Program-made: the position numbers and the translations under genes
From: Oceanobacillus sp. J11TS1
Lineage (GTDB): Bacteria; Bacillota; Bacilli; Bacillales; Amphibacillaceae
Assembly (NCBI RefSeq): GCF_018333215.1
Contig: NZ_BORO01000007.1
Coordinates: 1-64,000, forward strand
Reading direction: 5' to 3'
Length of the DNA stretch: 64,000 nucleotides
Shown: positions 20,142-33,505 of the stretch, piece by piece
Numbering within the stretch: the first letter of the stretch is position 1
Layout of the letters: every line of letters begins with the position of its first letter
The notes under the pieces: model-generated
What the model was told of the DNA's origin: nothing
Databases searched by the model: none
Seen by the model: only the letters and a program-made list of their open reading frames with translations

Positions 20142-20747
20142 ATGACAGAGCATTACTATTCAAAACAACCTCAAGCGAAATCTTCACCCAAAAGCTGGTC
20201 TTTTGACTTGAGAGGGAAGACATTTCAATTTAAGAGTGATATTGGTGTGTTCTCAAAAAGTGAAGTAGACTTTGGTTCAAGAGTGCTCATTGAAGCTTTC
20301 CGCGAGCCTGAGGTAAAAGGGCCGATATTAGATGTGGGATGTGGATATGGACCGATTGGACTATCATTAGCCTCCAGTTTTTCAGATAGACAGATTTTTA
20401 TGATTGACGTGAATAAACGTGCGGTTGAATTAGCTAAAGAAAATGCGGTAATCAATAAAATCTCTAATACAACGATTTTTCAAAGTGATTTATACGAACA
20501 ATTGAATGAAAAATCTTTTGCATCTATTGTGACAAATCCACCGATACGTGCGGGTAAAAAAGTAGTGCATGCTATATTTGAAGAAGCCTATGATTATTTG
20601 GCGGAACAAGGAGAATTATGGGTGGTTATTCAGAAAAAGCAAGGAGCACCTTCCGCAAAAGATAAGATGGAAGAAATTTTTGGCAATGTGGAAGTTGTTC
20701 AAAAGAACAAGGGATACTTTATACTTCGAGCAAAAAAATTTGACTAA
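20142..20747 (+). CDS. ybxB: Class I methyltransferase, YbxB/RsmC-like
   Basis: A 201-residue SAM-dependent methyltransferase related to the C-terminal half of RsmC. Its RNA target in Bacillaceae is not certain. Motif I ILDVGCGYGPIG lies near residue 63 and the catalytic NPP motif (VTNPPIRAGK) near residue 131. ATG at 20142 gives the family N terminus TEHYYS and has GTGGGTG upstream. Its position between rplL and rpoB is conserved in Bacillaceae. Confidence 0.9.
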   Translation: MTEHYYSKQPQAKSSPKSWSFDLRGKTFQFKSDIGVFSKSEVDFGSRVLIEAFREPEVKGPILDVGCGYGPIGLSLASSFSDRQIFMIDVNKRAVELAKENAVINKISNTTIFQSDLYEQLNEKSFASIVTNPPIRAGKKVVHAIFEEAYDYLAEQGELWVVIQKKQGAPSAKDKMEEIFGNVEVVQKNKGYFILRAKKFD

Positions 20748-21153
20748 TAAGTGGGGCTATGCTAAGATTGGAAGATGCTAAGATTAGGGTACGTTTGCCC
20801 TGGATTTTTTCTAGTTCAAATGTATAAAATCTTTTTAAGTGGGAAAGGCTTATAGAATCGGGAAAAATCACGATTCGACAATTTGCTTTTCTATAGTTTA
20901 TCAAAATTCCTTCATCTGCACAATCTAAAATCACAATGTCCTTGTAATAGCTTTGGTTTTTAGAAGCTGATTTGATCCTATGTTTCAAAAAGGAGCCTTA
21001 CAACAAGGTAGTGATGAACAGAGTGAATGATAGGATAACTAATTTATAGTTTTGTTTTTTAAAGAACAGATGATTAACTCAGACGTTCTTTTAAATATGA
21101 GTTACATTTTGTAGAAAGTACTACTAAAATGGATGATTTAAGGGGTGAAGCAG
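20748..21153. other. Spacer before rpoB
   Basis: 406 bases without a supported gene. ATGCTAAGATT is directly repeated at 20759-20769 and 20775-20785. AAAGAAC (near 21061) and GTTCTTT (near 21085) can pair in an imperfect hairpin about 60 nt before rpoB. I could not identify a confident promoter. Confidence 0.4.
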
Positions 21154-24100
21154 TTGACAGGTCAACTAGTTCAGTATGGACGGCACCGCCAACGCAGGAG
21201 CTATGCACGTATTAATGAAGTGTTAGAATTACCTAACCTAATCGAAATTCAAACCGCTTCTTATAAATGGTTTTTAGAAGAAGGTTTGAGAGAAATGTTC
21301 CAGGACATTTCTCCAATTGAAGACTTTACAGGAAATCTATCACTCGAGTTTGTGGATTACAGTTTGGGTGATCCGAAATATCCTGTAGACGAAGCAAAAG
21401 AGAGAGACGTGACATACAATGCTCCCCTTCGCGTGAAGGTTCGTTTAATTAATAATGAAACCGGAGAAGTAAAGGAACAAGAAGTATTTATGGGTGACTT
21501 CCCATTAATGACAGAAACGGGAACTTTTATTATCAATGGAGCAGAGCGTGTTATTGTATCACAGCTTGTACGTTCACCAAGTGTTTATTATAACGAAAAA
21601 ATTGATAAAAATGGTAAACGTGGCATCGCGACAACGGTTATTCCTAACCGCGGGGCATGGCTGGAGTTTGAAACGGATGCAAAAGATGTTGCTTATGTTC
21701 GTATTGATCGTACTCGTAAATTACCGATCACCGTTTTATTAAGAGCGTTAGGATTTGGAACAGATCAAGAAATTGTTGATGTGTTAGGCGAGAACGAGTA
21801 TTTACGAAACACGTTAGAAAAAGATAATACAGAGAATGCTGAAAAAGCTCTTTTAGAAATCTATGAACGCTTGCGTCCTGGTGAACCGCCAACAGTAGAT
21901 AATGCGAAGAGTCTATTAGTATCTCGTTTCTTTGATCCAAAACGTTATGACTTAGCCCATGTAGGCCGCTACAAAATGAATAAAAAGCTTCATATTAAGA
22001 ATCGTTTATTCAATCAAGTGTTAGCAGAGCCAGTTGTAGATCCAGAGACTGGAGAAGTTATTGCGAACAAAGGCGATCGTTTAGAAAGAAAATTATTAGA
22101 TAAGATTTTGCCTTATCTTGAGCGTAAAGAAAACCGTTTCGGAGATACAACAATTACGCCGCATGACGGAGTGTTGGAAGAGGATATAACCATACAATCT
22201 GTGAAAATTCTTGATCCGACAGATCCGAATGGAGAGCGTGAACTAACTGTTATTGGGAACGGGGAAGTAACAAAAGAAATTAAAAATATCACACCAGCTG
22301 ATATTTTAGCTTCTATCAGTTATTTCTTTAACTTGCTGCATCAAGTAGGAGATACAGATGACATCGATCACCTAGGGAACCGTCGTCTGCGTTCTGTTGG
22401 TGAATTATTACAAAATCAATTCCGTATCGGGTTATCTCGTATGGAACGTGTGGTTCGTGAGAGAATGTCTATTCAGGATACTTCTAGCGTCACCCCACAA
22501 CAATTGATAAATATTCGTCCAGTAATTGCATCTATCAAAGAATTCTTTGGCAGCTCTCAGTTATCACAGTTTATGGACCAAACAAACCCATTAGGCGAAT
22601 TAACGCATAAGCGTCGTCTATCAGCGCTTGGACCTGGTGGTTTAACGCGTGAACGTGCTGGATTTGAAGTGCGAGATGTTCACTACTCTCACTATGGTCG
22701 TATGTGTCCGATTGAAACACCAGAGGGTCCAAACATTGGTTTGATTAACTCCTTATCCAGTTATGCACGAGTAAACAAATTTGGGTTTATTGAGTCACCA
22801 TATCGTCGTGTTGACCCTGAAACAGGAAAAGTAACCAACAAAATAGATTATCTTACAGCGGATGAACAAGATCATTATGTCGTTGCACAGGCCAACTCGC
22901 CATTAGATGATGATAACTATTTTGTGAATGAAGAAGTAACAGCTCGTTTCCGTGAAGATAATATCATCGTTTCTCGAGATAAAATCGACTATATGGACGT
23001 ATCTCCAAAACAGGTTGTATCAGCTGCGACTGCGTGTATTCCATTCCTGGAAAACGATGACTCCAACCGTGCATTAATGGGAGCGAACATGCAACGCCAA
23101 GCGGTTCCTTTAATGAATCCAAAGGCACCAATTGTGGGTACTGGTATGGAATATGTAAATGGTAAAGACTCTGGTGCTGCTGTGATTTGCCGACACGATG
23201 GAATTGTGGAACGTGTAGAAGCGAAAACCGTTATTGTCCGCCGCATTTCCAATGTAGATGGCAAAGAAGTAGAAGGCGATATAGATCGTTACGGATTACA
23301 GAAGTATAAACGTTCCAACCAAGGTACTTGCTATAATCAACGTCCAATTGTTGCAGAGGGAGACCGTGTAACAAAAGGAGAGGTTCTTGCTGATGGTCCT
23401 TCGATGGAAGATGGCGAATTAGCATTAGGCCAAAATGTTCTTGTCGGCTTTATGACTTGGGAAGGTTATAACTACGAGGATGCAATCATCATGAGTGAAC
23501 GTCTTGTGAAAGATGATGTATATACTTCCATTCATATTGAAGAATTTGAATCCGAATCTCGTGATACAAAACTCGGACCGGAAGAAATCACAAGAGATAT
23601 CCCTAACGTCGGGGAAGATGCACTTAAAAACCTTGATGAGCATGGAATTATTCGTATCGGTGCAGAAGTAACTGACAGTGATATTCTTGTAGGGAAAGTA
23701 ACACCTAAAGGAATGACGGAGCTTTCAGCAGAAGAGCGCTTATTACACGCTATTTTTGGTGAAAAAGCTCGTGAAGTCAGAGATACATCTCTACGCGTTC
23801 CACATGGTGGCGGCGGCATCGTATTAGATGTAAAAATCTTTAATCGCGAAGATGGCGATGAGTTACCACCGGGTGTAAATCAGCTTGTTCGTGTATATAT
23901 CGTTCAAAAACGTAAAATTCACGAAGGAGATAAGATGGCAGGTCGTCACGGTAACAAAGGGGTTATCTCTAAGATTTTACCAGAAGAAGATATGCCATTC
24001 TTACCAGACGGGACACCAATCGATATCATGTTGAACCCGCTAGGGGTACCTTCACGTATGAATATCGGACAGGTATTTGAGTTGCATTTAGGAATGGCTG

Positions 24101-24699
24101 CTAGACAGCTTGGATTACATGTGGCCAGTCCAGTATTTGATGGAGCAACAGAGGAAGATGTTTGGGAAACCCTTGAAGAAGCTGGTATGCCAAGAGATGC
24201 GAAAACGATTCTTTATGATGGACGCACAGGGGAAGCTTTTGACAACCGTATATCTGTAGGTGTTATGTATATGATTAAACTTGCACACATGGTTGATGAT
24301 AAGCTGCACGCTCGTTCAACCGGACCATACTCTCTTGTAACGCAACAACCACTTGGCGGTAAAGCTCAGTTCGGCGGACAGCGTTTTGGTGAGATGGAAG
24401 TTTGGGCATTAGAGGCTTACGGTGCTGCATACACACTTCAAGAAATCCTAACTGTTAAATCAGATGATACAGTTGGGCGTGTGAAAACATATGAAGCTAT
24501 CGTAAAAGGAGATAATGCACCAGAACCAGGTGTACCTGAATCGTTTAAAGTACTCATCAAAGAGCTTCAAAGTCTTGGTATGGATGTGAAGATGCTCTCT
24601 AGTACAGAAGATGAGATTGACATGCGTGAGCTAGAGGATGAAGAAGGTCAAACATCAACAAAGCTTAACATTGAAGTGGAAGAACCACTAAATCAATAA
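21154..24699 (+). CDS. rpoB: RNA polymerase subunit beta
   Basis: 1181-residue beta subunit, the usual Bacillus length. The rifampicin region is intact and of sensitive type ([14 protein letters not shown] then [12 protein letters not shown]). Later catalytic motifs are present: [29 protein letters not shown], and [23 protein letters not shown] at 21154 is chosen because the product then begins [15 protein letters not shown] like B. subtilis, with AAGGGGTG 6 nt upstream; an in-frame GTG at 21145 overlaps that site. Confidence 0.97.
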   Translation: MTGQLVQYGRHRQRRSYARINEVLELPNLIEIQTASYKWFLEEGLREMFQDISPIEDFTGNLSLEFVDYSLGDPKYPVDEAKERDVTYNAPLRVKVRLINNETGEVKEQEVFMGDFPLMTETGTFIINGAERVIVSQLVRSPSVYYNEKIDKNGKRGIATTVIPNRGAWLEFETDAKDVAYVRIDRTRKLPITVLLRALGFGTDQEIVDVLGENEYLRNTLEKDNTENAEKALLEIYERLRPGEPPTVDNAKSLLVSRFFDPKRYDLAHVGRYKMNKKLHIKNRLFNQVLAEPVVDPETGEVIANKGDRLERKLLDKILPYLERKENRFGDTTITPHDGVLEEDITIQSVKILDPTDPNGERELTVIGNGEVTKEIKNITPADILASISYFFNLLHQVGDTDDIDHLGNRRLRSVGELLQNQFRIGLSRMERVVRERMSIQDTSSVTPQQLINIRPVIASIKEFFGSSQLSQFMDQTNPLGELTHKRRLSALGPGGLTRERAGFEVRDVHYSHYGRMCPIETPEGPNIGLINSLSSYARVNKFGFIESPYRRVDPETGKVTNKIDYLTADEQDHYVVAQANSPLDDDNYFVNEEVTARFREDNIIVSRDKIDYMDVSPKQVVSAATACIPFLENDDSNRALMGANMQRQAVPLMNPKAPIVGTGMEYVNGKDSGAAVICRHDGIVERVEAKTVIVRRISNVDGKEVEGDIDRYGLQKYKRSNQGTCYNQRPIVAEGDRVTKGEVLADGPSMEDGELALGQNVLVGFMTWEGYNYEDAIIMSERLVKDDVYTSIHIEEFESESRDTKLGPEEITRDIPNVGEDALKNLDEHGIIRIGAEVTDSDILVGKVTPKGMTELSAEERLLHAIFGEKAREVRDTSLRVPHGGGGIVLDVKIFNREDGDELPPGVNQLVRVYIVQKRKIHEGDKMAGRHGNKGVISKILPEEDMPFLPDGTPIDIMLNPLGVPSRMNIGQVFELHLGMAARQLGLHVASPVFDGATEEDVWETLEEAGMPRDAKTILYDGRTGEAFDNRISVGVMYMIKLAHMVDDKLHARSTGPYSLVTQQPLGGKAQFGGQRFGEMEVWALEAYGAAYTLQEILTVKSDDTVGRVKTYEAIVKGDNAPEPGVPESFKVLIKELQSLGMDVKMLSSTEDEIDMRELEDEEGQTSTKLNIEVEEPLNQ

Positions 24700-25058
24700 A
24701 TAAAATTTAGTGCAGCAATGGTTGAGGGTCACCCTTGAGCCATTCTGCGCTTTCTATACAACAATACTTGATTTAGGGGATACATTTCCCCGCTGGATCT
24801 TAGTAGAGTTAATCAGGAAAGGAAGTGCCCGTCTCTTGCCCTTAAGAATTAGGTGAGGGTAAGGACGGTCATGCACACTGTGATAAAATTCATTCGGAAC
24901 GGAAGAAAACCCCTTTTGAGTGAAGTTTCATTCTATACTATCGGAAGCATAAATTTTCGTTGTAGGTAGTATAAGAAAATCCCAGACTTTCGCCAAGATA
25001 TGACGATTAGCCAGGTTTTCTCATACTTTCTTAACTTGTTAAAAGGGAGGATTGCCCC
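24700..25058 (+). promoter_or_regulatory. Structured 359-bp rpoB-rpoC spacer
   Basis: rpoB and rpoC are normally closely spaced in Bacillus; here they are 359 bp apart with no gene between. At least four hairpins can be drawn: 24712-24748 (GCAG/CTGC, AATGG/CCATT, AGGG/CCCT); 24825-24876 (GTGC and CCGTC paired with GACGG and GCAC); 24934-24973 (TATACTA/TAGTATA); and 24975-25020 (GAAAA/TTTTC with CC/GG). TGAAGTTTCATTCTATA (24921-24937) recurs elsewhere in the window. None has a long T tail. Confidence 0.55.
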
Positions 25059-28000
25059 TTGTTGGATGTAAATAATTTTGAGTACATGAAAATAGGGCTT
25101 GCTTCACCAGAAAAGATTCGTTCTTGGTCTTATGGTGAAGTGAAAAAACCAGAAACGATTAACTATCGTACCTTAAAGCCGGAAAAAGACGGTTTGTTCT
25201 GTGAACGTATCTTTGGACCGCAGAAAGATTGGGAATGTCACTGTGGTAAGTATAAGCGCGTTCGTTACAAAGGTGTTGTCTGTGACCGTTGCGGCGTAGA
25301 AGTCACAAAAGCCAAAGTACGCCGTGAGCGTATGGGACATATTGAACTTGCTGCCCCTGTATCACATATTTGGTACTTTAAAGGAATCCCTAGCCGTATG
25401 GGGTTAGTCTTAGATATGTCTCCACGTGCACTAGAGGAAGTTATCTATTTTGCAGCATATATCGTAACAGATCCAGGAAGCACGCCTCTTGAGAAGAAAC
25501 AACTGCTTTCTGAAAAAGAGTATCGCTCTTATTATGATAAATACGGTAATAACTTTAAAGCCCAAATGGGAGCAGAAGCTATCCGTAAATTATTACAAGA
25601 TCTTGATTTAGAAAAAGAAGTTGACGCATTACGTGAAGAGTTGAAGACAGCTCATGGTCAACGTCGTACACGTGCAATTAAACGTTTGGAAGTAATGGAA
25701 GCATTCCGTAATTCTGGAAACGACGCAAGCTGGATGGTTTTAGATGTTTTACCAGTTATCCCTCCAGAAATTCGTCCAATGGTTCAATTGGATGGCGGAC
25801 GTTTTGCTACTTCCGATTTAAATGACCTTTATCGTCGTGTAATCAACCGTAATAATCGCTTAAAACGTCTGCTTGATCTAGGCGCTCCAAGTATTATTGT
25901 TCAAAATGAAAAACGAATGCTTCAGGAAGCTGTAGATGCTTTAATCGATAACGGGCGCCGTGGTCGTCCAGTTACAGGACCAGGAAATCGTCCATTAAAA
26001 TCTCTTTCTCATATGTTGAAGGGGAAACAAGGTCGTTTCCGTCAAAACTTGCTGGGTAAACGTGTGGATTATTCTGGTCGTTCTGTTATCGTAGTAGGAC
26101 CTCACTTGAAAATGTATCAATGCGGATTGCCAAGAGAAATGGCATTAGAATTATTCAAGCCATTTATTATGAAAGAATTGGTAGCTAGAGGTCTTGCGCA
26201 CAACATTAAATCAGCGAAGCGAAAAATTGAAAGAGTGCACCCTGATGTATGGGATGTTCTAGAAGATGTTATTAAAGAACATCCAGTATTGCTAAACCGT
26301 GCACCGACCCTTCATAGATTGGGTATCCAGGCGTTTGAGCCTACGTTGGTTGATGGCCGTGCAATCCGTCTGCATCCGCTTGTATGTACTGCATACAATG
26401 CTGACTTCGATGGAGACCAAATGGCCGTTCACGTGCCGCTTGGAGCAGAAGCACAAGCAGAAGCCAGAATTTTAATGCTGGCAGCACAAAACATCCTTAA
26501 TCCGAAAGACGGAAAACCAGTTGTTACACCATCTCAGGATATGGTATTAGGAAACTATTACCTTACACTAGAACGAGAAGGTGTTGTTGGAGAAGGTTCT
26601 TACTTCAAGGATACAAGTGAGGCATTAATTGCTTATCAAACTGGTTATGCGCACTTGCATACAAGGATTGCAGTTCAAGCATCTAGTTTAAATAACAAAA
26701 CATTTACGGAAAAACAAAATAGCCAGCTATTGCTGACAACAGTTGGTAAGTTAATCTTTAATGAAATTCTTCCAGATTCGTTCCCTTATATGAACGAGCC
26801 AACAAAGGTGAATCTAGAAGAAAAAACACCAGAGCATTATTTTGTGGACCCTGGTACAAATATTAAAGAAGAAATTAAAAACCGTGAAGTTGTTAAACCA
26901 TTTAAAAAAGGTTTCCTAGGCGATATTATTGCTGAAGTCTTTAAACGTTTCAAAATCACCGAAACCTCTAAAATGCTTGACCGTATGAAAGATCTAGGAT
27001 TCAGCTACTCTACAAAAGCGGGTATGACTGTTGGTATCTCTGACATCGTAGTATTACCTGAGAAACAAGGTATCTTAGAGGACGCGCAAGCAAAAGTAGA
27101 TAAAGTCTTAAAACAATTCCGTCGTGGTCTTATCACGGAGGAAGAGCGTTATGACCGCGTTATTGCTATCTGGTCAGAAGCAAAAGACGTTATTCAAGAT
27201 CGCTTGATGGGATCATTAAGTAACCGAAACCCAATCTTTATGATGAGTGATTCCGGTGCCCGTGGTAACGCATCAAACTTTACGCAGCTTGCTGGTATGC
27301 GTGGATTGATGGCCGACCCAGCTGGTAAGATTATTGAGATTCCAATCAAATCAAGTTTCCGTGAAGGCTTAACCGTAATGGAATACTTTATTTCTACGCA
27401 TGGTGCACGTAAAGGGCTTGCCGATACAGCACTGAAAACAGCCGATTCAGGTTACTTGACTCGTCGTCTTGTAGACGTTGCCCAAGATGTTATCATCCGT
27501 GAAGCAGATTGTGGAACGGATCGTGGCTTGAAAGTTGCTGCACTCGTAGATGGTTCAGAAGTTATTGAACCGTTGTTAGATCGTTTAATCGGCAGAACAG
27601 CGTTCGAGAACGTGAAGCATCCAGAAACTGGCGAACTGATTGTGGAGAAAAATGAACTTATCCATGAAGATGAAGCCAAAGCTATTGTGGAAGCTGGTAT
27701 TGAAGAAGTTATTATCCGCACAGCCTTTACTTGTAACACGAAGCACGGTGTATGTCAGAAATGTTATGGCCGCAACTTAGCTACTGGATCAGATGTAGAG
27801 GTAGGAGAAGCGGTTGGAATCATCGCAGCTCAATCTATCGGTGAACCAGGTACACAGTTAACCATGCGTACCTTCCATACAGGTGGGGTTGCTGGTGACG
27901 ATATTACACAAGGTTTACCACGTATCCAGGAGTTATTTGAAGCTCGTAATCCGAAAGGGCAGGCTATAATTACTGAAATTGATGGTACTGTACTTGAAAT

Positions 28001-28673
28001 GAAAGAAGTAAAAGACAAACAAGAAATTGTTGTCCAAGGCAATGTGGAACAACGTAGCTATGCTGTTCCTTACAATGCTCGCTTGAAGGTTCAAGAAGGC
28101 GATCAAGTGGTTGCTGGGCAAGAGCTTACAGAAGGTTCTGTGGACCCGAAAGAACTTCTTCGCGTAAAAGGTGTTCAAGGTGTTCAAGATTACTTGCTTA
28201 AAGAAGTACAACGTGTATACCGTATGCAAGGGGTAGAGATTGGTGATAAACACGTCGAAGTAATGGTTCGCCAAATGCTTCGTAAAATCCGTGTTGTTGC
28301 AGCCGGAGATACAGATGTATTACCAGGTTCCTTGCTTGAATTACATCAATTCAAAAATGCGAACCAAAAAGTATTTACAGAAGGTGGAGAACCTGCAACA
28401 GGTCGCCCGGTATTACTCGGTATTACAAAAGCATCGCTTGAAACAGATTCCTTCTTATCAGCTGCATCCTTCCAGGAAACAACTCGTGTCCTAACAGATG
28501 CTGCTATTAAAGGAAAACGTGATGAATTGCTCGGCTTGAAAGAGAATGTTATTATTGGGAAACTTGTTCCAGCTGGTACAGGGATGCCGCAATATCGTAC
28601 ATTAGAAGCTGAACTTGATTTACCGGAATCTGATGAAGAAACAACAGATGAAGTAAGTACGCAAAGAGTTTAA
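25059..28673 (+). CDS. rpoC: RNA polymerase subunit beta'
   Basis: 1204-residue catalytic subunit. Zinc-ribbon cysteines [20 protein letters not shown] are near residue 60. The active-site Mg motif [12 protein letters not shown] is near residue 447. A second zinc site includes [13 protein letters not shown] near 895, followed by [21 protein letters not shown] (trigger-loop region). TTG start, preceded by AAAGGGAGG. Confidence 0.98.
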   Translation: MLDVNNFEYMKIGLASPEKIRSWSYGEVKKPETINYRTLKPEKDGLFCERIFGPQKDWECHCGKYKRVRYKGVVCDRCGVEVTKAKVRRERMGHIELAAPVSHIWYFKGIPSRMGLVLDMSPRALEEVIYFAAYIVTDPGSTPLEKKQLLSEKEYRSYYDKYGNNFKAQMGAEAIRKLLQDLDLEKEVDALREELKTAHGQRRTRAIKRLEVMEAFRNSGNDASWMVLDVLPVIPPEIRPMVQLDGGRFATSDLNDLYRRVINRNNRLKRLLDLGAPSIIVQNEKRMLQEAVDALIDNGRRGRPVTGPGNRPLKSLSHMLKGKQGRFRQNLLGKRVDYSGRSVIVVGPHLKMYQCGLPREMALELFKPFIMKELVARGLAHNIKSAKRKIERVHPDVWDVLEDVIKEHPVLLNRAPTLHRLGIQAFEPTLVDGRAIRLHPLVCTAYNADFDGDQMAVHVPLGAEAQAEARILMLAAQNILNPKDGKPVVTPSQDMVLGNYYLTLEREGVVGEGSYFKDTSEALIAYQTGYAHLHTRIAVQASSLNNKTFTEKQNSQLLLTTVGKLIFNEILPDSFPYMNEPTKVNLEEKTPEHYFVDPGTNIKEEIKNREVVKPFKKGFLGDIIAEVFKRFKITETSKMLDRMKDLGFSYSTKAGMTVGISDIVVLPEKQGILEDAQAKVDKVLKQFRRGLITEEERYDRVIAIWSEAKDVIQDRLMGSLSNRNPIFMMSDSGARGNASNFTQLAGMRGLMADPAGKIIEIPIKSSFREGLTVMEYFISTHGARKGLADTALKTADSGYLTRRLVDVAQDVIIREADCGTDRGLKVAALVDGSEVIEPLLDRLIGRTAFENVKHPETGELIVEKNELIHEDEAKAIVEAGIEEVIIRTAFTCNTKHGVCQKCYGRNLATGSDVEVGEAVGIIAAQSIGEPGTQLTMRTFHTGGVAGDDITQGLPRIQELFEARNPKGQAIITEIDGTVLEMKEVKDKQEIVVQGNVEQRSYAVPYNARLKVQEGDQVVAGQELTEGSVDPKELLRVKGVQGVQDYLLKEVQRVYRMQGVEIGDKHVEVMVRQMLRKIRVVAAGDTDVLPGSLLELHQFKNANQKVFTEGGEPATGRPVLLGITKASLETDSFLSAASFQETTRVLTDAAIKGKRDELLGLKENVIIGKLVPAGTGMPQYRTLEAELDLPESDEETTDEVSTQRV

Positions 28674-28682
28674 ACTAAATTT

Positions 28683-28735
28683 CATTTAAAGGGAGACTGC
28701 TCCCTTTAAATGATAGGAGGGATTTGCCTCCCATC
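28683..28735 (+). terminator. Tandem hairpins after rpoC
   Basis: A perfect 13-bp stem (28683-28695 with 28700-28712, loop ACTG) is followed at once by GGAGGG/CCTCCC (28716-28721 with 28727-28732). There is no T run, so the pair may stall or process RNA rather than terminate cleanly. Confidence 0.55.
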
Positions 28736-28750
28736 CTGTAAGTCATTATT

Positions 28751-28825
28751 GGAAGCACCCTAAAAAAATACCATGGACATATTGACAAACAATGTAGGGG
28801 ATGGTACTATATTCAAGGTGCTTCC
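28751..28825 (+). promoter_or_regulatory. str operon promoter inside an inverted repeat
   Basis: TTGACA (28782-28787), 17 bp, TACTAT (28805-28810) with an upstream TG: a near-consensus promoter for rpsL-rpsG-fusA-tuf. It is bracketed by a perfect 9-bp inverted repeat, GGAAGCACC (28751-28759) and GGTGCTTCC (28817-28825), the right arm lying at the expected start site. About 220 nt of leader follow without a gene, and the L7Ae-family gene usually here is missing. Confidence 0.75.
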
Positions 28826-29048
28826 GATTATGCTTGCAAAAAGTAATTTTCGGATGCGATCCGTAATCGGAATGTCGGTTTATTTTAAACGATATCAGCA
28901 AAGACAATCTAAGGATAAGATGAAAGTTTTTTCGCAAATGTTTTGTGAGAGATTTTTTTATCATTAAAAATGAACCACCTGGATGTGTGGTATTACAAAA
29001 TAGATTGTTATTTGATTACTAACCCTATATCGAGAGGAGGAAAATAGA

Positions 29049-29468
29049 ATGCCAACAATTAATCAGCTAGTGCGTAAAGGTCGTGTGTCAAAGACAAGAA
29101 AATCTGACTCACCTGCACTTAACAAAGGCTACAACAGCTTTAAAAAGAAAATGACTGATCAAAGCTCTCCACAAAAACGTGGTGTATGTACTCGTGTGGG
29201 TACACTAACTCCTAAGAAGCCAAACTCTGCACTTCGTAAATATGCGCGTGTACGTTTGTCTAACAACATGGAGGTAACTGCATACATCCCTGGAATTGGC
29301 CACAACTTGCAAGAACATAGTGTTGTTCTTATCCGCGGTGGTCGTGTAAAAGACTTACCAGGGGTACGTTATCATATCGTACGTGGGGCACTTGATACTG
29401 CTGGAGTAGAAGGCCGTATGCAAGGACGCTCTAAATACGGAACTAAAAAACCTAAACAAAAAAAATAA
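29049..29468 (+). CDS. rpsL: Ribosomal protein S12
   Basis: 139-residue 30S decoding-centre protein. The streptomycin-region motif [11 protein letters not shown] carries the wild-type lysine, and the second loop ([14 protein letters not shown]) is normal, so no streptomycin-resistance change is seen. AGAGGAGG precedes the ATG. First gene of the str operon. Confidence 0.98.
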   Translation: MPTINQLVRKGRVSKTRKSDSPALNKGYNSFKKKMTDQSSPQKRGVCTRVGTLTPKKPNSALRKYARVRLSNNMEVTAYIPGIGHNLQEHSVVLIRGGRVKDLPGVRYHIVRGALDTAGVEGRMQGRSKYGTKKPKQKK

Positions 29469-29503
29469 ATGAATAATTCATATAAAGGAAAGGAGGATGT
29501 ACA

Positions 29504-29974
29504 ATGCCTCGTAAAGGTCCAGTACCAAAGCGCGATGTGTTACCAGATCCGCTTTATAACTCTAAATTAGTTACACGCCTCATCAACCAAATCATGATTG
29601 ACGGAAAGCGTGGTAAAGCACAAAAAATTCTTTATAATGCGTTTGAATTAGTTGCTGAAAGAAGCGGCCAAAACGCTATGGAAGTTTTTGAACAAGCAAT
29701 GAAAAACGTTATGCCAGTACTTGAAGTACGTGCTCGCCGTGTCGGTGGTTCAAACTATCAAGTACCAGTGGAGGTTCGTCCAGAACGTCGTCAAGCTTTA
29801 GGATTACGTTATATTGTTAACTACTCTCGTCTACGCGGAGAGAAGACAATGGAAGAACGTCTTGCTAATGAAATTCTTGATGCTTCTAATAATACAGGAG
29901 CTGCTGTTAAGAGAAGAGAAGATATGCATAAAATGGCAGAAGCGAACAAAGCATTCGCTCACTACCGTTGGTAA
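29504..29974 (+). CDS. rpsG: Ribosomal protein S7
   Basis: 156-residue 30S head protein, full length from [15 protein letters not shown] to KAFAHYRW, with signature [24 protein letters not shown] precedes the ATG. Primary 16S rRNA binder and, in other bacteria, str operon regulator. Confidence 0.98.
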   Translation: MPRKGPVPKRDVLPDPLYNSKLVTRLINQIMIDGKRGKAQKILYNAFELVAERSGQNAMEVFEQAMKNVMPVLEVRARRVGGSNYQVPVEVRPERRQALGLRYIVNYSRLRGEKTMEERLANEILDASNNTGAAVKRREDMHKMAEANKAFAHYRW

Positions 29975-30016
29975 TACAAATCTAACAAACGCTTTTTATA
30001 GGAAGGAGAAGAATAC

Positions 30017-32095
30017 ATGGCTAGAGAGTTCTCCTTGGAAAAGACACGTAATATCGGTATTATGGCGCACATTGATGCGGGTAAAACCACCACTACTGAA
30101 CGTATTCTTTTCTATACAGGACGTATTCATAAAATCGGTGAAACCCATGAAGGTGCTTCACAAATGGACTGGATGGAACAAGAGCAAGAGCGTGGAATCA
30201 CAATTACTTCCGCTGCAACAACTGCTGCTTGGAAAGACCATCGTATCAACATCATTGACACACCTGGACACGTAGACTTCACAGTTGAAGTAGAACGTTC
30301 CCTTCGTGTACTAGATGGTGCGGTAACAGTTCTTGATGCACAATCTGGTGTGGAACCACAAACAGAAACAGTATGGCGTCAAGCGACAACATACGGTGTT
30401 CCGCGTATTGTTTTCATTAACAAAATGGACAAAACAGGTGCTGATTTCTTGTATTCAACAAATACATTAAAAGAGCGCCTTGGTGCAAACGCACATCCAA
30501 TCCAAATGCCAATTGGTGCAGAGGATGAATTTAGTGGGATTATTGACTTAATCACAATGGAAGCTCATATCTATTTAGATGATTTAGGCCAAAAATCGGA
30601 CACTACTGAAATTCCTGCTGAGTTAAAAGACGAAGCTGAAGAGTTACGTGCTAGCTTAATTGAAGCAGTAGCGGAAACTGATGAAGAATTGATGATGAAG
30701 TATCTTGAAGGAGAGGAAATCTCTAACGACGAACTTACAAATGCAATTCGTCAAGCAACACTAAACGTAGAATTCTACCCAGTACTTTGTGGTTCTGCAT
30801 TTAAAAACAAAGGTGTTCAATTAATGCTAGACGCAGTTATCGATTATCTTCCTGCTCCAACAGACGTGCCTCCAATTGAAGGTATTGTTCCTGGTACAGA
30901 AGAAAAAGTAACTCGCCCATCATCTGATGACGAGCCATTCTCTGCGTTAGCATTTAAAGTTATGACGGATCCTTATGTTGGTAAACTAACATTCTTCCGT
31001 GTTTACTCTGGTACGCTTCAATCAGGGTCTTATGTTAAGAACTCTGTAAAAGATAAACGTGAGCGTATCGGACGTATCCTGCAAATGCATGCCAACTCTC
31101 GTGAAGAGATTTCTGTTGCTTACTCAGGTGAGATTGCAGCAGCAGTTGGTTTGAAGGATACTTCAACTGGTGATACACTATGTGACGAAAAGAATCTTGT
31201 AATTCTTGAGTCTATGGAATTCCCAGAACCGGTTATCTCCGTTGCTATTGAACCTGAAACAAAAGCAGACCAAGATAAAATGGCAATTGCATTAGCTAAA
31301 CTTGCGGAAGAAGATCCTACTTTCCGTACAGAAACAAACCCAGAAACTGGTCAAACTATCATCTCTGGTATGGGTGAGCTTCACTTAGATATCATCGTTG
31401 ATCGTTTGAAACGTGAATTTAAAGTTGGTGCATCTGTTGGTGCTCCGCAAGTTTCTTACAGAGAAACTTTCCGTGCTTCTGCTGAAGTAGAGGGTAAATT
31501 CGTACGTCAGTCTGGTGGACGCGGACAATTCGGTCATGTTTGGATTAAATTTGAGCCAAACGAAGAAGGCGCTGGCTTTGAATTTGTTAACAATATCGTT
31601 GGTGGTGTCGTTCCACGTGAATACATCCCAGCTGTTCAACAAGGTATTGAAGAATCCATGGAAAATGGTGTCCTTGCTGGTTATCCATTAATCGATGTAA
31701 AAGCTACATTATATGATGGAAGCTATCACGATGTCGATTCCAATGAAATGGCATTTAAAGTAGCTGCTTCTATGGCACTTAAAGCTGCTAAAAATAAATG
31801 TAACCCAGTTCTGCTTGAACCAATGATGAGAGTAGAAATTGTTGTTCCTGAAGAATACATGGGCGACATCATGGGTGATGTAACATCTCGTCGTGGACGC
31901 GTAGAAGGTATGGAAGCCCGCGGAAATGCGCAGGTAGTTAAAGCATTCGTACCACTAGCAGAAATGTTTGGTTATGCAACTGCTCTACGTTCGAACACAC
32001 AAGGTCGCGGAGTGTACACAATGCACTTTGATCACTATGAAGAAACACCGAAAAGCATTACTGAAGAAATTATTAAGAAAAATGCAGGTCAATAA
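30017..32095 (+). CDS. fusA: Elongation factor G
   Basis: 692-residue translocase GTPase. G1 [13 protein letters not shown] (residue 17), G2/switch [13 protein letters not shown]3 DTPGHVDF, G4 NKMDKTGAD, then domains II-V ending in the [16 protein letters not shown] region of domain V. AAGGAGAAG precedes the ATG. Fusidic-acid contact residues were not compared in detail. Confidence 0.98.
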   Translation: MAREFSLEKTRNIGIMAHIDAGKTTTTERILFYTGRIHKIGETHEGASQMDWMEQEQERGITITSAATTAAWKDHRINIIDTPGHVDFTVEVERSLRVLDGAVTVLDAQSGVEPQTETVWRQATTYGVPRIVFINKMDKTGADFLYSTNTLKERLGANAHPIQMPIGAEDEFSGIIDLITMEAHIYLDDLGQKSDTTEIPAELKDEAEELRASLIEAVAETDEELMMKYLEGEEISNDELTNAIRQATLNVEFYPVLCGSAFKNKGVQLMLDAVIDYLPAPTDVPPIEGIVPGTEEKVTRPSSDDEPFSALAFKVMTDPYVGKLTFFRVYSGTLQSGSYVKNSVKDKRERIGRILQMHANSREEISVAYSGEIAAAVGLKDTSTGDTLCDEKNLVILESMEFPEPVISVAIEPETKADQDKMAIALAKLAEEDPTFRTETNPETGQTIISGMGELHLDIIVDRLKREFKVGASVGAPQVSYRETFRASAEVEGKFVRQSGGRGQFGHVWIKFEPNEEGAGFEFVNNIVGGVVPREYIPAVQQGIEESMENGVLAGYPLIDVKATLYDGSYHDVDSNEMAFKVAASMALKAAKNKCNPVLLEPMMRVEIVVPEEYMGDIMGDVTSRRGRVEGMEARGNAQVVKAFVPLAEMFGYATALRSNTQGRGVYTMHFDHYEETPKSITEEIIKKNAGQ

Positions 32096-32135
32096 TTGAT
32101 TTTTTCTTCAATCTAACGTATAACATTTAATAAAG

Positions 32136-32164
32136 GCTAGGAAATTCTTAATGATTTTCCTAGC
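32136..32164 (+). promoter_or_regulatory. Hairpin between fusA and tuf
   Basis: GCTAGGAAA (32136-32144) pairs perfectly with TTTCCTAGC (32156-32164), loop 11. No T tail follows, so it may be a processing or stabilising hairpin that lets tuf mRNA accumulate separately. The tuf ATG is 38 nt downstream. Confidence 0.5.
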
Positions 32165-32202
32165 AAATAAAAATTGCTATATAATTAAAGGAGGAACTAT
32201 AA

Positions 32203-33393
<1,191 letters not shown>

Positions 33394-33450
33394 TACATTC
33401 TTTTCATGCAGGAAGACAGCGTGACGACGTTGTCTCCCTGTTCCAAATTA

Positions 33451-33500
33451 AAAAAGAACCTTCGATAAATTATCAGCTGATTATCGAAGGTTCTTTTTCT
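33451..33500. terminator. Bidirectional terminator, tuf and antisense glpX
   Basis: An 18-bp perfect stem (33451-33468 with 33481-33498) with A-rich and T-rich flanks ends tuf and, read the other way, the converging glpX pseudogene. A second hairpin (CAGG and AGACA paired with TGTCT and CCTG, near 33405-33440) lies just before it. Confidence 0.9.
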
Positions 33501-33505
33501 TATTG

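Noticed and set aside
20719-20988. 89-codon minus-strand frame after ybxB
   Set aside because: No minus-strand ribosome site; it starts inside ybxB's convergent end and shows no domain.
28773-28967. 64-codon plus-strand frame before rpsL
   Set aside because: Overlaps the str promoter -35 region, lacks a ribosome site and does not resemble the L7Ae family expected here.
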